Assembly (NCBI GenBank): GCA_965153355.1
Contig: OZ231126.1
Span: 72,230,001 to 72,294,000 of the forward strand
Direction of reading: 5' to 3'
DNA length: 64,000 nt
DNA from: Flaccisagitta enflata
Lineage: Eukaryota; Chaetognatha; Sagittoidea; Aphragmophora
The position numbers were made by a program, and so were the translations under genes. Shown piece by piece: positions 35,009 to 46,689 of the stretch. Position 1 is the stretch's first letter. Each line of letters opens with the position of its first letter. A model generated the notes under the pieces. The model was not told the DNA's origin, made no database searches, and saw nothing but the letters and a program-made list of their open reading frames with translations.

Positions 35009-35771
35009 AAAAAAAATATCAGAAAAGGCCGCCATAAAAAAAAAAAGAAAGAAAAAAGGAGGTAAATTCTCTTTGAAATTATCGAGGCCGCGGCATCCTA
35101 GTAGTAGAATCTTCTGAAAGCAGATTTATTGCTTGATTGACGTTTTTGCTCTGTAAAAAAGTCCATGCCTGACAATCAGGAGAGGTCACCTACAAATTAC
35201 GATGATGGCTAAAATGTCACACCCACGAGAGGGATTTTTTTTATTCTTTTTTTTCACATTCATTACAAGTGAAGGCCGAGGTTAAAAGAATTAAAGAACA
35301 AGAAACAAGGTGGTTACATTTTGAAGCATACTGGAATTCATATGCCGCTGTTTTTCTTTTCTCTGATTTTCCCATCATAACAGTGTCTTATCTTTGATTT
35401 TAAGAAAACTGCATGCTTAAAACTTAAGACTGATGAAGAATCGAGGAGGGGAGTTGTTTTGTGACCCCCTTTTTGTAATTGTTTTTTGCCTTTCCGCTTA
35501 CGCTTAAGAAATAAAAATTTAGGAGATAAACATTTTTCAAAATCAGTTAAAGATGCAGGGTAATACCCCTTTTTAGGCTCTCCCAGCGGCGCTCTTCTTT
35601 ACACATGAAAAAAGAATTGGAAAATATATGTTATAGAATAAATATTGGAAAAAAAATTGCCGGAATTACACAACTTGCCGGATAGTGGGATGTGATATGT
35701 ACGTTTGTGACGAGATGGACTTCACTGAGGGAAGAAACTTACCAAATCTATCATTCATGCTCCATAGCACC

Positions 35772-35821
<50 letters not shown>

Positions 35822-36266
35822 ACGTTCGAACGGAAAATCGCAGAAATTGATTGAAATCACATAAGAATTCATCTCTTTCATTATTCGTGTTCCTTGTCTT
35901 TTAATTCATTACTATATTCAGCTCTAGTTATGTCTGCTAGAGCTCGGGATGGGTTTGATAGAGCTTGGGATAGGTCGTGTAGTGCTAGGGATAGGTCTGA
36001 TAGAACTAACTGCTGAGGATAGATCTAGGAATTGATAACGCCAGGCGTACCTTCTTGGCCCGTGTAGGCCTTGTTATTGGGAATTCACTCAATTCAGGAA
36101 ACCGACTTCAACGTTATGAGCCACAAAATTTTTTTTAACAATAAACTAAGATGGCCCATCTCATCTTCATATTGGTTACGTTTGAATATTTCGACACATA
36201 CTAGTTATACTTACAAGTGTAGCTGTTAATCAAAAGTTAATGAAGTTTTTGTACTGCAAAAATTCG
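35009..36266. other. No gene; TCTG tract and a family A remnant
   Basis: A (TCTG)n run covers 35771-35821. At 35930-36030 GAGCTCGGGATGGGTTTGAT-like units repeat about four times, followed by CCCGTGTAGGCCTTGTTA (to 36076), which matches the minus-strand end of a family A head. The rest is AT-rich with no recognisable coding region. Confidence 0.5.
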
Positions 36267-36440
36267 GGTATACACTTTTTATTCTTTATAAGAACCTAGT
36301 TTATAAGAACATCAAGCCTTGAAATCGCTCAAAAATTAAGAACGTAATAGTTATTTTGCTAGTAGCTATCTCTATCTCTTTTGAAGGCTTCAGAAAAAAA
36401 ATGACGTTCTTATGAAAAATAAAAAGTGTACTGCAGTTAT
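36267..36440. repeat. Inverted repeat
   Basis: GTATACACTTTTTATTC and TTATAAGAAC at the left pair with GTTCTTATGAAAAATAAAAA and GTGTAC at the right, around a loop of about 100 bases. It lies immediately before the 61-bp satellite. Confidence 0.65.
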
Positions 36441-36703
36441 TCCATTTGTAGGTCCTGACTGACATAAGAAAACCTGAAAAATAACCATCCCAGGCCAGGC
36501 CAAGCCATGGTGAAGCATGGTCAAAAAAAGAAGCCCTTAAAATACACCATCCTAGGCCAAGCCAAGCCATGGTGGAGCATGGCCAAAAAAAGAAGCCCTT
36601 AAAATACACCATCCTCCCAGGCCAAGCCATGGTGGAGCATGGCCAAAAGAAGCCCTTAAAATACACCATCCTAGGTCAAGCCAAGCCATGGTGGAGCATG
36701 GCC

Positions 36704-37262
36704 AACAGGTCGCCCAAGGGCAATATGTGGTCAGCGATACCCGTTGCCCTGCTTTGCCTGATTGTGAATTGGAGTGAGGGGAAGCAGGGCAGCGGCCCCG
36801 AAGGGGACGATGTCCTGTAGAACACAGGGGGACTTTCGTTCATCCTTCTGTCTCCCCAAGGCCTTGAATCTGCCCTCTCAAGCCTGAAATCTTCCCTCTC
36901 AGGCCTAAAATCTGCCCTCTCAGGCTGAGAGGGTAGACAGGCTGGGAGGGTAGACATAAGGCCTGAGAGGGCCTGAGAGGGCCTGAAAGGGCAGATTTCA
37001 GATCTGGGAGGGAAGATTTCAGGCCTGAGAGGGCAGATTCAAGGCCTGAGAGGGCAGATTTTAGACCTGAGAGGGCAGATTTCAGGCCTGAGAGGGCAGA
37101 TTAAAGGCCTGAGAGGGCAGATTTTAGGCCTGAGAGGGTAGATTTCAGCCCTGAGAAGGCAGATTTCAGGCCTGAGAGGGCCGGGGGGGACGCACGAACG
37201 GACGGACGAACGAAAGTCCCCCTGTGTTCTACAGGACATCGTCCCCTTCGGGGCCGCTGCCC
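36704..37262 (+). mobile_element. Family B element in the satellite
   Basis: Head AACAGGTCGCCCAAGGGC, GGTCAGCGATACCCGTTGCC, left arm GGCAGCGGCCCCGAAGGGG, then GGCCTGAGAGGGCAGATTTC units (21 bp, about 15 copies, the first ones inverted). A GGAC/CGAA tract and the right arm ending GGCCGCTGCCC follow. It joins the satellite at the A run before GAAGCCC. Confidence 0.88.
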
Positions 37263-38171
37263 AAAAAAAAGAAGCCCTTAAAATACACCATCCTAGGCCA
37301 AGCCAAGCCATGGTTGAGCATGGCCAAAGAAGAAGCCCTTAAGATACACCATCCTAGGCCAAGCAAAGCCATGGTGGAGCATGGCCAAAGAAGAAGCCCT
37401 TTAAATACACCATCCTAGGCCAGGCCAAGCCATAGTGGAGCATTGCCAAAAAAAGAAGCCCTTAAAATACACCATCCTAGGCCAGGCCAAGCCATGGTGG
37501 AGCATGGCCAAAGAAGAAGCCCTTTAAATACACCATCCTGGGCCAGGCCAAGCCATGGTGGAGCATGGTCAAAAAAAAGAAGCCTTTGAAATACACCATC
37601 CTAGGCCAAGCACAGCCATGGTGGAGCATGGCCAAAAAAAGAAGCCCTTAAAATACACCATCCTAGGCCAAGCCAAGCCATAGAGCATGGCTAAAGAAGA
37701 AGCCCTTAAAATACCCCATCCTGGGCCAGGCCAAGCCATGGTGGAGCATGGCCAAAAAAAGAAGCCCTTAAAATACACCATCCTAGGCCAAGCCAAGCCA
37801 TGGTGAAGCATGGCCAAAAAAAGAAGCCCTTAAAATACACCATCCTAGGCCAAGCCAAGCCATGGTGAAGCATGGCCAAAAAAAGAAGCCCTTAAAATAC
37901 ACCATCCTAGGCCAAGCACAGCCATGGTGGAGCATGGCCAAAAAAAGAAGCCCTTAAAATACACCATCCTAGGCCAAGCCAAGCCATAGAGCATGGCTAA
38001 AGAAGAAGCCCTTAAAATACCCCATCCTGGGCCAGGCCTTGCTGCAGGGAGCATGCCAAAAGAAGTTTTAAAATACACCATCCTAGCAAGCCAAGCTACA
38101 GGAGCATGGCCAAAGAAGAAGCTCAAAATACACCATCCTAGGTTGCTGGCCATGGTGGAGCATGGCCAGTG

Positions 38172-38229
38172 GCTCTAAAATACAATGTATCCTACAGGAC
38201 ATTGTCCCCTTCAGAGCCGCTGGCCAAAA
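38172..38229 (+). mobile_element. Family B 3' stem-loop fragment
   Basis: ATCCTACAGGACATTGTCCC and CTTCAGAGCCGCTGGCC followed by A residues: only the 3' end of a family B copy, again at the A run of the satellite unit. Confidence 0.65.
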
Positions 38230-38540
38230 AAGAGGTCCTTAAAATACACCATCCTAGGCCATGCCAAGCCATGGAGCATGGCTAAAGAAGAAGCCCTGCA
38301 ATACCCCCATCTCAATAGTGGCTAAGCCATGGTGAGCATGGCTAAAAGAAGCCTTTAAATACACCATCCTAGGCCAAGTCAAGCCATAGAGCATGGCTAA
38401 AGAAGAAGCCCTTAAAATACACCATCCTAGGCCAAGCCAAGCCATGGTGAAGCATGGCCAAAAAAAAGAAGCCCTTGAAATACACCATCCTAGGCCACGC
38501 ACAGCCATGGTGTAGCATGGCCAAAAAAAGAAGCCTTTAA

Positions 38541-39022
38541 TTTGAGAGGGAGACAAGGCGGCTCAAGGGGACGAAGTCCTGCAGAACACAGGGGAATCTG
38601 TCCGTCCGTCCCATCCGTCCGTCCGTCCATCCGTTTGTTCGTCCTCCTGCCCCATCTTCAGGGCTTCATCTCCTTCAGGGCCTAGTCTGACCCTTATTCT
38701 GCCAAATAGCCCAAATCCAGCCAATATGGCCCAAATTCATAGACCCAACCAGCATATTGGCCCAAATCCAAGCAAACTGCCCAAATCTGGTCAGAATCTA
38801 GGTATTGAGGCCAAAATGATGGACCTCAGGCTAGAATTAGGGTTTTCTGGGCAAGATTTGGGCCATTTTTTGTTGGATTTCCAGTTTCATTATACTTGGA
38901 TTTGGGTCATTTTGCTTAAATCTGGGCTATATTGCTTGATTTGAATATATTTGCAGAATTAGGGTCAGAATATCTCACATGAGACGAAGCCCTGAGGATG
39001 GGGTAGGGGGACGATGCTGCCT
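38541..39022. mobile_element. Family B element, diverged, different body
   Basis: Starts with a reduced arm (GGCGGCTCAAGGGGACGAAG, TGCAGAACACAGGGG) and a GTCC tract. The body is GCCCAAATCCAG / GGATTTGGGCCATTTTGC units, like 20545-20970. It ends GACGAAGCCCTGAGG and GACGATGCTGCC with A residues. Confidence 0.6.
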
Positions 39023-39986
39023 AAAAGAAGCCTTAAATACACTATCCTGGTTAGGCCAAGCCATGGTGGAGCATGGCTAAATAGTTGAAGCCCTAAAATA
39101 CACCACTCTAGGCCAAGCTGCCACAGGAGCATGCACAAAGAAGAAGCCCTGCACACACCATCTCAGGCTGCTGCCATAGTGGAGCAGTTAGTCAAAAAAT
39201 AGCCTTTAAAATACACCATCCTAGGTTAAAACCAAGCCATGGTGAAGCATGGCCAAAAAAAGAAGCCCTTAAAATACACCATCCTAGGCCAAGCCAAGCC
39301 ATGGTGGAGTTTGGCCAAAGAAGAAGCCCTTGCAATACACCATCCTAGGCCAAGCCAAGCCATAGTGGAGCATGGTCAAACAGAAGCCCTTGAACACAAT
39401 TCTTATCCTAGGCTGCCAAGCCATGGTGAAGCAGCCAAAATAGACAGTCTTTGAACACACCATCCTAGGCTGGCCAAGCCACAGTGGGAGTTAGTTAGTC
39501 AAAAATAGTTCTTAAAATACACTATCCTAGCCAAGCTGCCAAGGGTGAAGTTACGCCAAAAAAAGAAGCCCTTAAAATACACCATCCCAGGCCAGCCAAG
39601 CCATGGTGGAGTTTGGCCAGTTAGTGCCTTGCACACACTATCCTAGGCTGCCTGCCTATAGTGGAGCATGGTCAAAAAAGAAGCCCTTTAAAATACACCA
39701 TCCTAGGCCATGCCAAGCCATGGTGAAGCATGGCCAAAGAAGCCAGGCTCTAAAATACACCATCCTAGGCCAAGCAGCTTGCTAGTGGAGCATGGTCAAA
39801 AAAGAAGTTCTTAAAATACACCTCATCCTAGGCTGCCAAGCCATGGGTGAAGCTACACTTTGCAAAAAAGAAGCCCTTAACATACACCATCCTAGGCCAA
39901 GCCAAGCCATGGTGGAGTTTGGCCAAAGAAGAAGCCCTTGCAATACACCATCCTAGGCCAAGCCAAGCCATAGTGGAGCATGGTCA

Positions 39987-40718
39987 AACAGGTCGCCCAA
40001 GGGCAATATGTGGTCAGCGATACCCGCTGCCCTGCTTTGAGTGATTGTGAATTGGAGAGAGGGGAAGCAGGCAGTTGTCTCTGATGGGACGAAAAGTCCA
40101 AGAACACAGGGGGACTTTCGCTCGTCCTACCTGAAGAAGTGGATGAGATGCTATAGAGGGCTGACTGAAGGCATTCAAGAGCCTAAACTGAGGTCTAAGA
40201 AGGCTGATATAAGGCCTGAGAATGCCGATTGGAAGCTTGAGAGGGCTGACTTGAGGCTTGAGAGATGGGATTAAGGCCAGGCCAGAGGACTGATTTGAAG
40301 CCTGTGAGCAAAAAATTGAGGCTTAGATGGCTGATTTGAGGCCTGAGACATCACTTGAGGTGGCTGAGTAGTCCAGGTTTCAGGCCTGGGAGAATTTGAC
40401 GAGGCCTGAGAAGCCAGATTGAGGCCTGAGAGGCTAGATTGAGGCCTGAGAGGCGAGATTTGAGATCTGAGGCCTGAGGGCCAGGATTTGAGGCCTGAGA
40501 GGCCAGATTGAGGTCTCAGAAGCTATGATTTTGAGGCCCAGAGGCCAGATTGAGGCCTGGGAGGTTGGATTTGTGACCTGAGGTCAGATTTGAGGCCCGA
40601 GAGGCCAGATTTGATATTCGAGGGGTCTGAGGAGGGACGACGACGAACTAATTCAACGTAACGGATCTAACGAAAAGCCCCCAGGTTCTACAGGACTGCC
40701 TCTCGGCCGCTTTTGCCC
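39987..40718 (+). mobile_element. Family B element in the satellite, GAGGCCTGAGAGGCC body
   Basis: Head AAACAGGTCGCCCAAGGGC, GGTCAGCGATACCCGCTGCC and a blurred left arm. A body of about 20 GAGGCCTGAGAGGCCAGATT units follows, then GACGACGAACTAA and a worn right arm (TTCTACAGGACTGCC...GGCCGCTTTTGCCC). Body sequence differs from the neighbouring copies, so it is an independent insertion. Confidence 0.75.
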
Positions 40719-42341
40719 AAAAGAAGCCCTGAAATACACCATCCTGGCAAGGTTGCCAGGTGGGAGCAGGCTAAAGTAGCAGCTCTTAAAATACAATTAT
40801 CCAGGTTGGCTGCCATAGAGCATGTATGTTAGTTGTTTTCCTAAAATACCCCCATCCTAAGCCACAGGCTGGCCACAGAGCACATGGCCAAAAATAGCTT
40901 CTTAAAATACACCATCTCGGGGACAGGTTGGCCATGGTGGAGCATGGGCCAAAAAAGAAGCTCCTTAAAAGACACCATCCTAGAAGCTAAGCTGCCATGC
41001 AGGAGCATGGCCAAAACAAGAAGCCCTTAAAATACACCATCCTAGGTCATGCTTGCCATGGTGAAGCATACAAAAGAAGCCCTTTAAAATACAATTAACT
41101 TGTAAGGCTGAAGCTAAGCCATGGTGAAGCATACAAAAGAAGCCCTTAAATACACCATCCCAGGCTACACAGCCATAGTGAGCATGGCCAAAAGAAGCCC
41201 TTAAAATACACCATATCCTAGGTTGCCAAGCCATGAGCATGGCTAAAAGAAGAAGCCCCAAAATACCCTCTATCCAAGCCAGGCTGCCATGGAGCATGGC
41301 CAAAGAAGAAGCCTTTAAAATACACCATCCAGGCTGCTAAGCCATAATGAAGCATGGCCAAAAAAGAAGCCCTTAAAATACACCATCCTAGGCCAAGCCA
41401 AGCCATGGTGAAGCATGGCCAAAAAAAGAAGCCCTTAAAATACACCATCCTAGGCCAAGCCAAGCCATGGTGGAGCATGGCCAAAGAAGAAGCCCTTAAA
41501 ATACACCATCCTAGGCCAAGCCAAGCCATGGTGGAGCATGGCCAAAGAAGAAGCCCTTGCAATACACCATCCTAGGCCAAGCCAAGCCATAGTGGAGCAT
41601 GGTCAAAAAAAGAAGCCCTTAAAATACACCATCCTAGGCCAAGCCAAGCCATGGTGAAGCATGGCCAAAAAAAGAAGCCCTTAAAATACACCATCCTAGG
41701 CCAAGCCAAGCCATGGTGGAGTTTGGCCAAAGAAGAAGCCCTTGCAATACACCATCCCAGGCTGCCAAGCCACAGGACATGGTCAAAAAAAGAAGTTCTT
41801 TGAAATACACCCACTTAGGTAAGCCAAGCCATGGTGAAGTATGGCCAAAGAAGAAGCCCTTGAAATACACCATCTCTAGGCCAAGTCATGTTTAGACAGT
41901 GGAAATATGGTCAAAAAATAGCCCTTAAAATACACCATCCTAGGCCAAGCCAAGCCATGGTGAAGCATGGCCAAAAAAAGAAGCCCTTAAAATACACCAT
42001 CCTAGGCCAAGCCAAGCCATGGTGGAGCATGGCCAAAGAAGAAGCCCTTGCAATACACCATCCTAGGCCAAGCCAAGCCATAGTGGAGCATGGTCAAAAA
42101 AAAGGCCTCTTGAAATACACCATCCTAAGTTGCCAAGCCACAGAAGCATGGCCAAAAGAATTAGCCCTTAAAATACACCATCCTAGGCCAAGTTTGTCAT
42201 AGTGGACATGGTCAAAAAAATAGGTCTTTAAAATACACCATCCTAGCTGCTGCTGGGCTGGTGAAGTTATGGCCAAAAGAAGCCTCCTTGAAAATACACT
42301 CCATCCTAGGCCAAGCTAAGCTTTTCATAGGAGCATGAATA

Positions 42342-42923
42342 AACAGGTCGCCCATGGGCAATATGTGGTCATGACACCATGCCACACCCTGCTTTGCCTG
42401 GATTGTGAATTCTTGGAGCGAGGGGAAGCAGGCAGCTGGGCCCTGGAGTGACCCATGTCCTGCAGAACACAGGGGCATTGTCATTCTTATGTTGTCTCCC
42501 TGCCTTAATCTGCTCCTCTGCCTGAAATCTTCCTCCCTGTGCCTAAATCTGCCTCTCTCAGGCTGGGAGAGTGGGTAGACAGGCTGGGAGGGTAGACATA
42601 AGGCCTGAGAGGGCCTGGAGAGGGCTCAGGGCAAGTGGATTTAGATCTGGGAGGGAAGATTTCAGGCCTGAGAGGGCAGATTCAAGGCCTGAGAGGGCAG
42701 ATTTTAGACCTGAGAGGGCAGATTTCAGGCCTGAGAGGGCAGATTAAAGGCCTGAGAGGGCAGATTTCAGGCCTGAGAGGGTAGATTTCAGCCCTGAGAA
42801 GGCAGATTTCAGGCCTGAGAGATAGGGCCTGGGGGACGCGACTAACGAACGCAATCGAACGAACTGACGAACTAAAGTCCCCCTGTGTTCTACAGGACAT
42901 CGTCCCCTTCGGGGCCGCTGCCC
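42342..42923 (+). mobile_element. Family B element in the satellite, twin of 36704-37262
   Basis: Same order and nearly the same body as 36704-37262 from about 42575 on (GGGAGGGTAGACATAAGGCC, then the GGCCTGAGAGGGCAGATT series). The left part is ragged. Probably copied together with the surrounding satellite. Confidence 0.8.
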
Positions 42924-44400
42924 AAAAAGAAGCCCTTGAAATACACCATCCTGGGCAAGGCCAAGCCAGGGTGGAGCATGGCCAAAAAAAGAAGCCTCTT
43001 TAAAATACAATTATCCTAGGGTTGCCAAGCTATAGAGCATGGCTAAAGGAAGCTCCAAAATACTCCCATCTGGGGCTGGTACAATATGGTGGAGCATGGC
43101 CAAAAGAAGGCTCTTAAAATACACTATCCTGGCCAGGCTAAGTCATAGAGCACACAAAAAAGAGTCTTTTTTTAAACACACCATCCTAGGGCTGTTGCCA
43201 TGGTGGAGCATGGCCAAAGAAGAAGCCCTAAAACACACCATCCTAGGTTAAGCCAATACAGAAGCATGTGGCCAAAAAAAGAAGCCTTCTTAAATACACC
43301 ATCTCAGGGCTGAAGCTGTCATGGTGAAGCATAAAAAAAGAAGCCCTTAAAATACACCATCCTAGGTGCCATTAGCCATGGTGGAGCATGGCCAAAAAAG
43401 AAGCTCTAACACACCATCCTAAATAAGCTAAGCTAATGAGCATGGCTAAAGAAGAAGCCCTTAAAATACCCCCTCCTCACAGGCTAAGCTATGGTGGAGC
43501 ATGGAATAAAAAAAAGAAGCCTTAAAATACAACACCATCTCAGGCCGTTGTCATACGAAGCATGGCTAAAAAAGAAGCCTTAAAACACACCATCCTAGGC
43601 TGCTTTGCCATGGTGGAAGCATGGCCAAAAGAAGCCCTTAACACACCATCTCTCGGGCTGTGCTGGGCTACAGTGAGCATGGCCAAAGAAGGTTCTTGCA
43701 CACACTCATCCTAGGGCTGCCAAGCCCATGGTGAGCATGGCTAAAGAAGAAGCTCCTTGCAACATACCCATCTCAGGCCAAGCCAAGCCATAGTGAGCAT
43801 GGTCAAAAAGAAGCCTCAAAATACACCATCCTAGGCCAAACCTGCCATGGTGAAGCATGCCAAAAAAGAAGCCCTAAATACACCATCCTAGGCTGCCAAG
43901 CCATGGTGGAGCATGGCCAAAGAAGAAGCCCTTGCAATACACCATCCTAGGCCAAGCCAAGCCATAGTGGAGCATGGTCAAAAAAAGAAGCCCTTAAAAT
44001 ACACCATCCTAGGCCAAGCCAAGCCATGGTGAAGCAGCTGCCAAAGAAGAAGCTCCTTGAAATACACCAATTCATCCTAGGCTGCCAAGCCAGGAGCATG
44101 GTCAAAAGAAGCCTCTTAAAATACACCATCCCAGCATGCCAAGCCATGGTGAAGCATGGCCAAAAAAAGAAGCCCTTAAAATACACCATCCTAGGCCAAG
44201 CCAAGCCATGGTGGAGCATGGCCAAAGAAGAAGCCCTTGAAATACACCATCCTAGGCCAAGCCAAGCCATAGTGGAGCATGGTCAAAAAAAGAAGCCCTT
44301 AAAATACACCATCCTGGGCCAGGCCAAGCCATGGTTGAGCATGGCCAAAAATAAGATGACCTCCTCCATTGGGTCAACATTACAAACGCGTCGACGCTAA

Positions 44401-44691
44401 GAAGACGATGACGACGATGACGCTGAAGACGATGACGATGAAGACGATGACGATGACGACGATGACGATGACGACGATGACGATGACGACGATGACGATG
44501 AAGACGATGACGATGACGATGACGATGATAAAAACGACGTTGATGACGACGATGACGACGATGACGAAAATAACCACGTCTACGATGACGAGGATGACGA
44601 CGATGACGACGCCGCCGACAACGACGACGACAACGACGATGACAATGAGGAGGTGACACGGCTGCCTATCATGTCAATGCGGCATCTCTGA
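44401..44691 (+). repeat. (GACGAT)n repeat, open as a 96-codon Asp/Glu frame
   Basis: Directly after the satellite, GACGAT/GACGAC hexamers run for about 260 bp. In the frame from 44401 it is open for 96 codons, mostly Asp with some Glu, Asn and Lys, then EEVTRLPIMSMRHL and TGA. A TAA (44398-44400) precedes it and there is no start codon, so it could only be coding as an exon. Simple repeat expansion is the more likely reading. Confidence 0.6.
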
Positions 44692-45067
44692 GGTTGTGGG
44701 TCATGATTGAGGGTATAAAAGCGACTCTGAAGACTTCTTAATGCGCAGATAAGCATCAAGAAGAAGCCTTTTTGGTCGTCCACCTCCTCGCTCCTTTCTC
44801 TTCCACACTTAATCAGGTTTTTCTTTTGTTATAATCATATTCATGAAATTTCCTTTTCGTAGTGTAGGGCGTTGTTGCGTGATGGCTTTGTCGGTCCGTC
44901 TATCCGTCCTCGTAACGGTTCGCCAGTCCGTCTTATTGTTACAATCCATAATGAGTAAATTTGAAGTAGGGGCAATTCATGCCTCTGCCTGAACTACACA
45001 AGTTCGAGCGAGCTGTATTTTACTCAGCGTTCAGCAGGCTGGTTGGATTGTTGAAACTAACCACTGT
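44692..45067. other. No gene; GTCC-type tract
   Basis: Unique sequence. GTCGGTCCGTCTATCCGTCC at about 44891 resembles the tetranucleotide tract of family A, but no stem-loop is recognised. Confidence 0.4.
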
Positions 45068-46030
45068 GGGCTGAAATGTGCGCTAGGTGGCTCATTGGGG
45101 ATTAACATTACATCCTTTCCATTACATTGTTTCTTATGGAATATAGTGCAGAGTGAAAAAAAAGTTTTTTGCATATTTTCAGATGTTATGAACCATTTAT
45201 ACATAATATTGACTCATTTCTACTGGATTAAAAGCTTTATGAGCATAGAATAATACAAAAGAGGAGAATTTTTAGAAAATCAAGTGAAAAATACTGTTCA
45301 ACTCTTTTACATTTGGTATTACATTGTCTAAAGTTTTGAGCAAATCAATAGAATTTTTGTCTTTGTTTGATAAGAATCCTTAATGAGGTACTCAAAAAAA
45401 TCATTTTTCTTTTGCTCGTTCAGTTCATTTTACTCATTTTTCTTCCAATCAAATCGAAATTTTTACTTTTATCCACGTTATTACTTGTCCATTTTGGGCC
45501 CAAAAAAATCGCAATTAGGTTGGAAAGTGACGCCCTGAGCCGTAGCATTCTCAATTCAGGACACCTTAAGCTACAATTTGGCATAGGTTCCATGTTGTGC
45601 GTCCTTGTGCGATTTTTTTAGTCATAGGGTAAAAAAAAAACATGAAAATAAGGTCAAATATTTTAAAATGATAAGGTAATTCATCAGTCCTAGATATTTG
45701 AAATGTTTGTTTTTTTAACTTTTCTAGCCATTGAGACATTAATGAAGGAATCTAATCCAATTCATAAGCTTTTTTTTCATTCTCAACAAATAATCTAAAG
45801 ATTTATTGATTTTTGTTGAAATTTTGCGATTTTCATGTAAGAGTCCACTTTGGCCCAAAGTCTTTGGGCGCTTTTGTTCACTCAACAATGCCAAAAATCT
45901 GCCATATAGACTGGTAATGTATGCTCATATGTTACTTTTATAAATCTATATAGTTTCAGCCATATAACAGAGATGAAAATTTTCACCCAAATACCCAAGG
46001 AGCCACCTAGCCCAATCCATAGCTCATAGT
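45068..46030. mobile_element. Probable long fold-back element
   Basis: GCGCTAGGTGGCTCATTGGG (45080) is answered by CCAAGGAGCCACCTAGCCC (45995). Weaker inward pairs support an arm several hundred bases long: AAGCTTTATGAGCATA with TATGCTCATATG, and AAGAATCCTTAATGAGG with CATTAATGAAGGAATCT. Diverged. No coding region. Confidence 0.55.
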
Positions 46031-46170
46031 GCAAACGGACGAATTAATCTAGCAACCGGCTACTTCACCAATTAATTGACCAATAGTGGACCACCCTGTC
46101 CAACTTACTGACTGACTGACCGACTGACCATTGACCCAAGTATGCACACCATTTCTGTCAGCTTACAGCG

Positions 46171-46643
46171 TTTTTAGTCGCGTGAACGCGACTCTAGAAG
46201 CCGCTGTGTCGGTCGGTCGGTCGGTCTGTCGGTTGGTCTGTCGGTCGGTCCATCACATAACTTTTTTGAAATATGGCTTTAATCTTCATTTTAAAGATAC
46301 TTTAGGGTACTTAAGGGTACTTAAGGGTACTTTAGGGTACTTTAGAGTACTTTAGGGTACTTTAGGGTACTTTAGGTACTTTAGGTAATTTAGGGTACTT
46401 CAGGGTACTTTAGGTACTTTAGGGTACTTTAGGGTACTTTAGGGTACTTTAGTGTACTTTAGGGTACTTTAGGGTACTTTAGGGTATATCAGGTAATTAA
46501 GGGTACTTTAGGTACTTTAGGGTACTTCAGGGTATAAAGATAGGTATTTTTAGGTAATTATTAGTAATTATGTAATTACCTTGATTACCTTAATTACCTT
46601 TAATACCTTAATTACCACGCGACTAAGGTTTGTTGACCTTGTT
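46171..46643 (-). mobile_element. Family A element with a 10-bp tandem body
   Basis: The left end is the tail stem (TTTTTAGTCGCGTGAACGCG) followed by a GGTC tract (46208-46253). The body is about 20 units of GGGTACTTTA (46302-46530), then ATTACCTT variants. The right end reads ACGCGACTAAGG...GACCTTGTT, the complement of the head. It lies immediately upstream of the small two-exon gene. Confidence 0.78.
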
Positions 46644-46689
46644 CCTTTTCTTTTCTAATTTCTTTTCTTTTTTTCACGTTTGAAGGATA

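Larger units (their letters stand above)
36486..44352. repeat. 61-bp satellite array interrupted by family B elements
   Basis: The consensus unit contains AAGAAGCCCTTAAAATACAC, CATCCTAGGCCAAGCCAAGC and CATGGTGGAGCATGGCCAAA. Starts at 37271, 37332 and 37393 give a 61-bp period. Edge blocks (36.5-38.0, 41.3-42.1 and 43.9-44.35 kb) are nearly uniform. Blocks around 38.0-41.3 and 42.9-43.9 kb are ragged with many small indels. Family B copies interrupt it at 36704, 38172, 38541, 39987 and 42342. Minus-strand frames reading WLGLGWCILRASFF are repeat translations. Confidence 0.95.

Noticed and set aside
36301-44659. Many minus-strand frames containing WLGLGWCILRASFF
   Set aside because: These are translations of the 61-bp satellite and change frame from unit to unit, because 61 is not a multiple of three.
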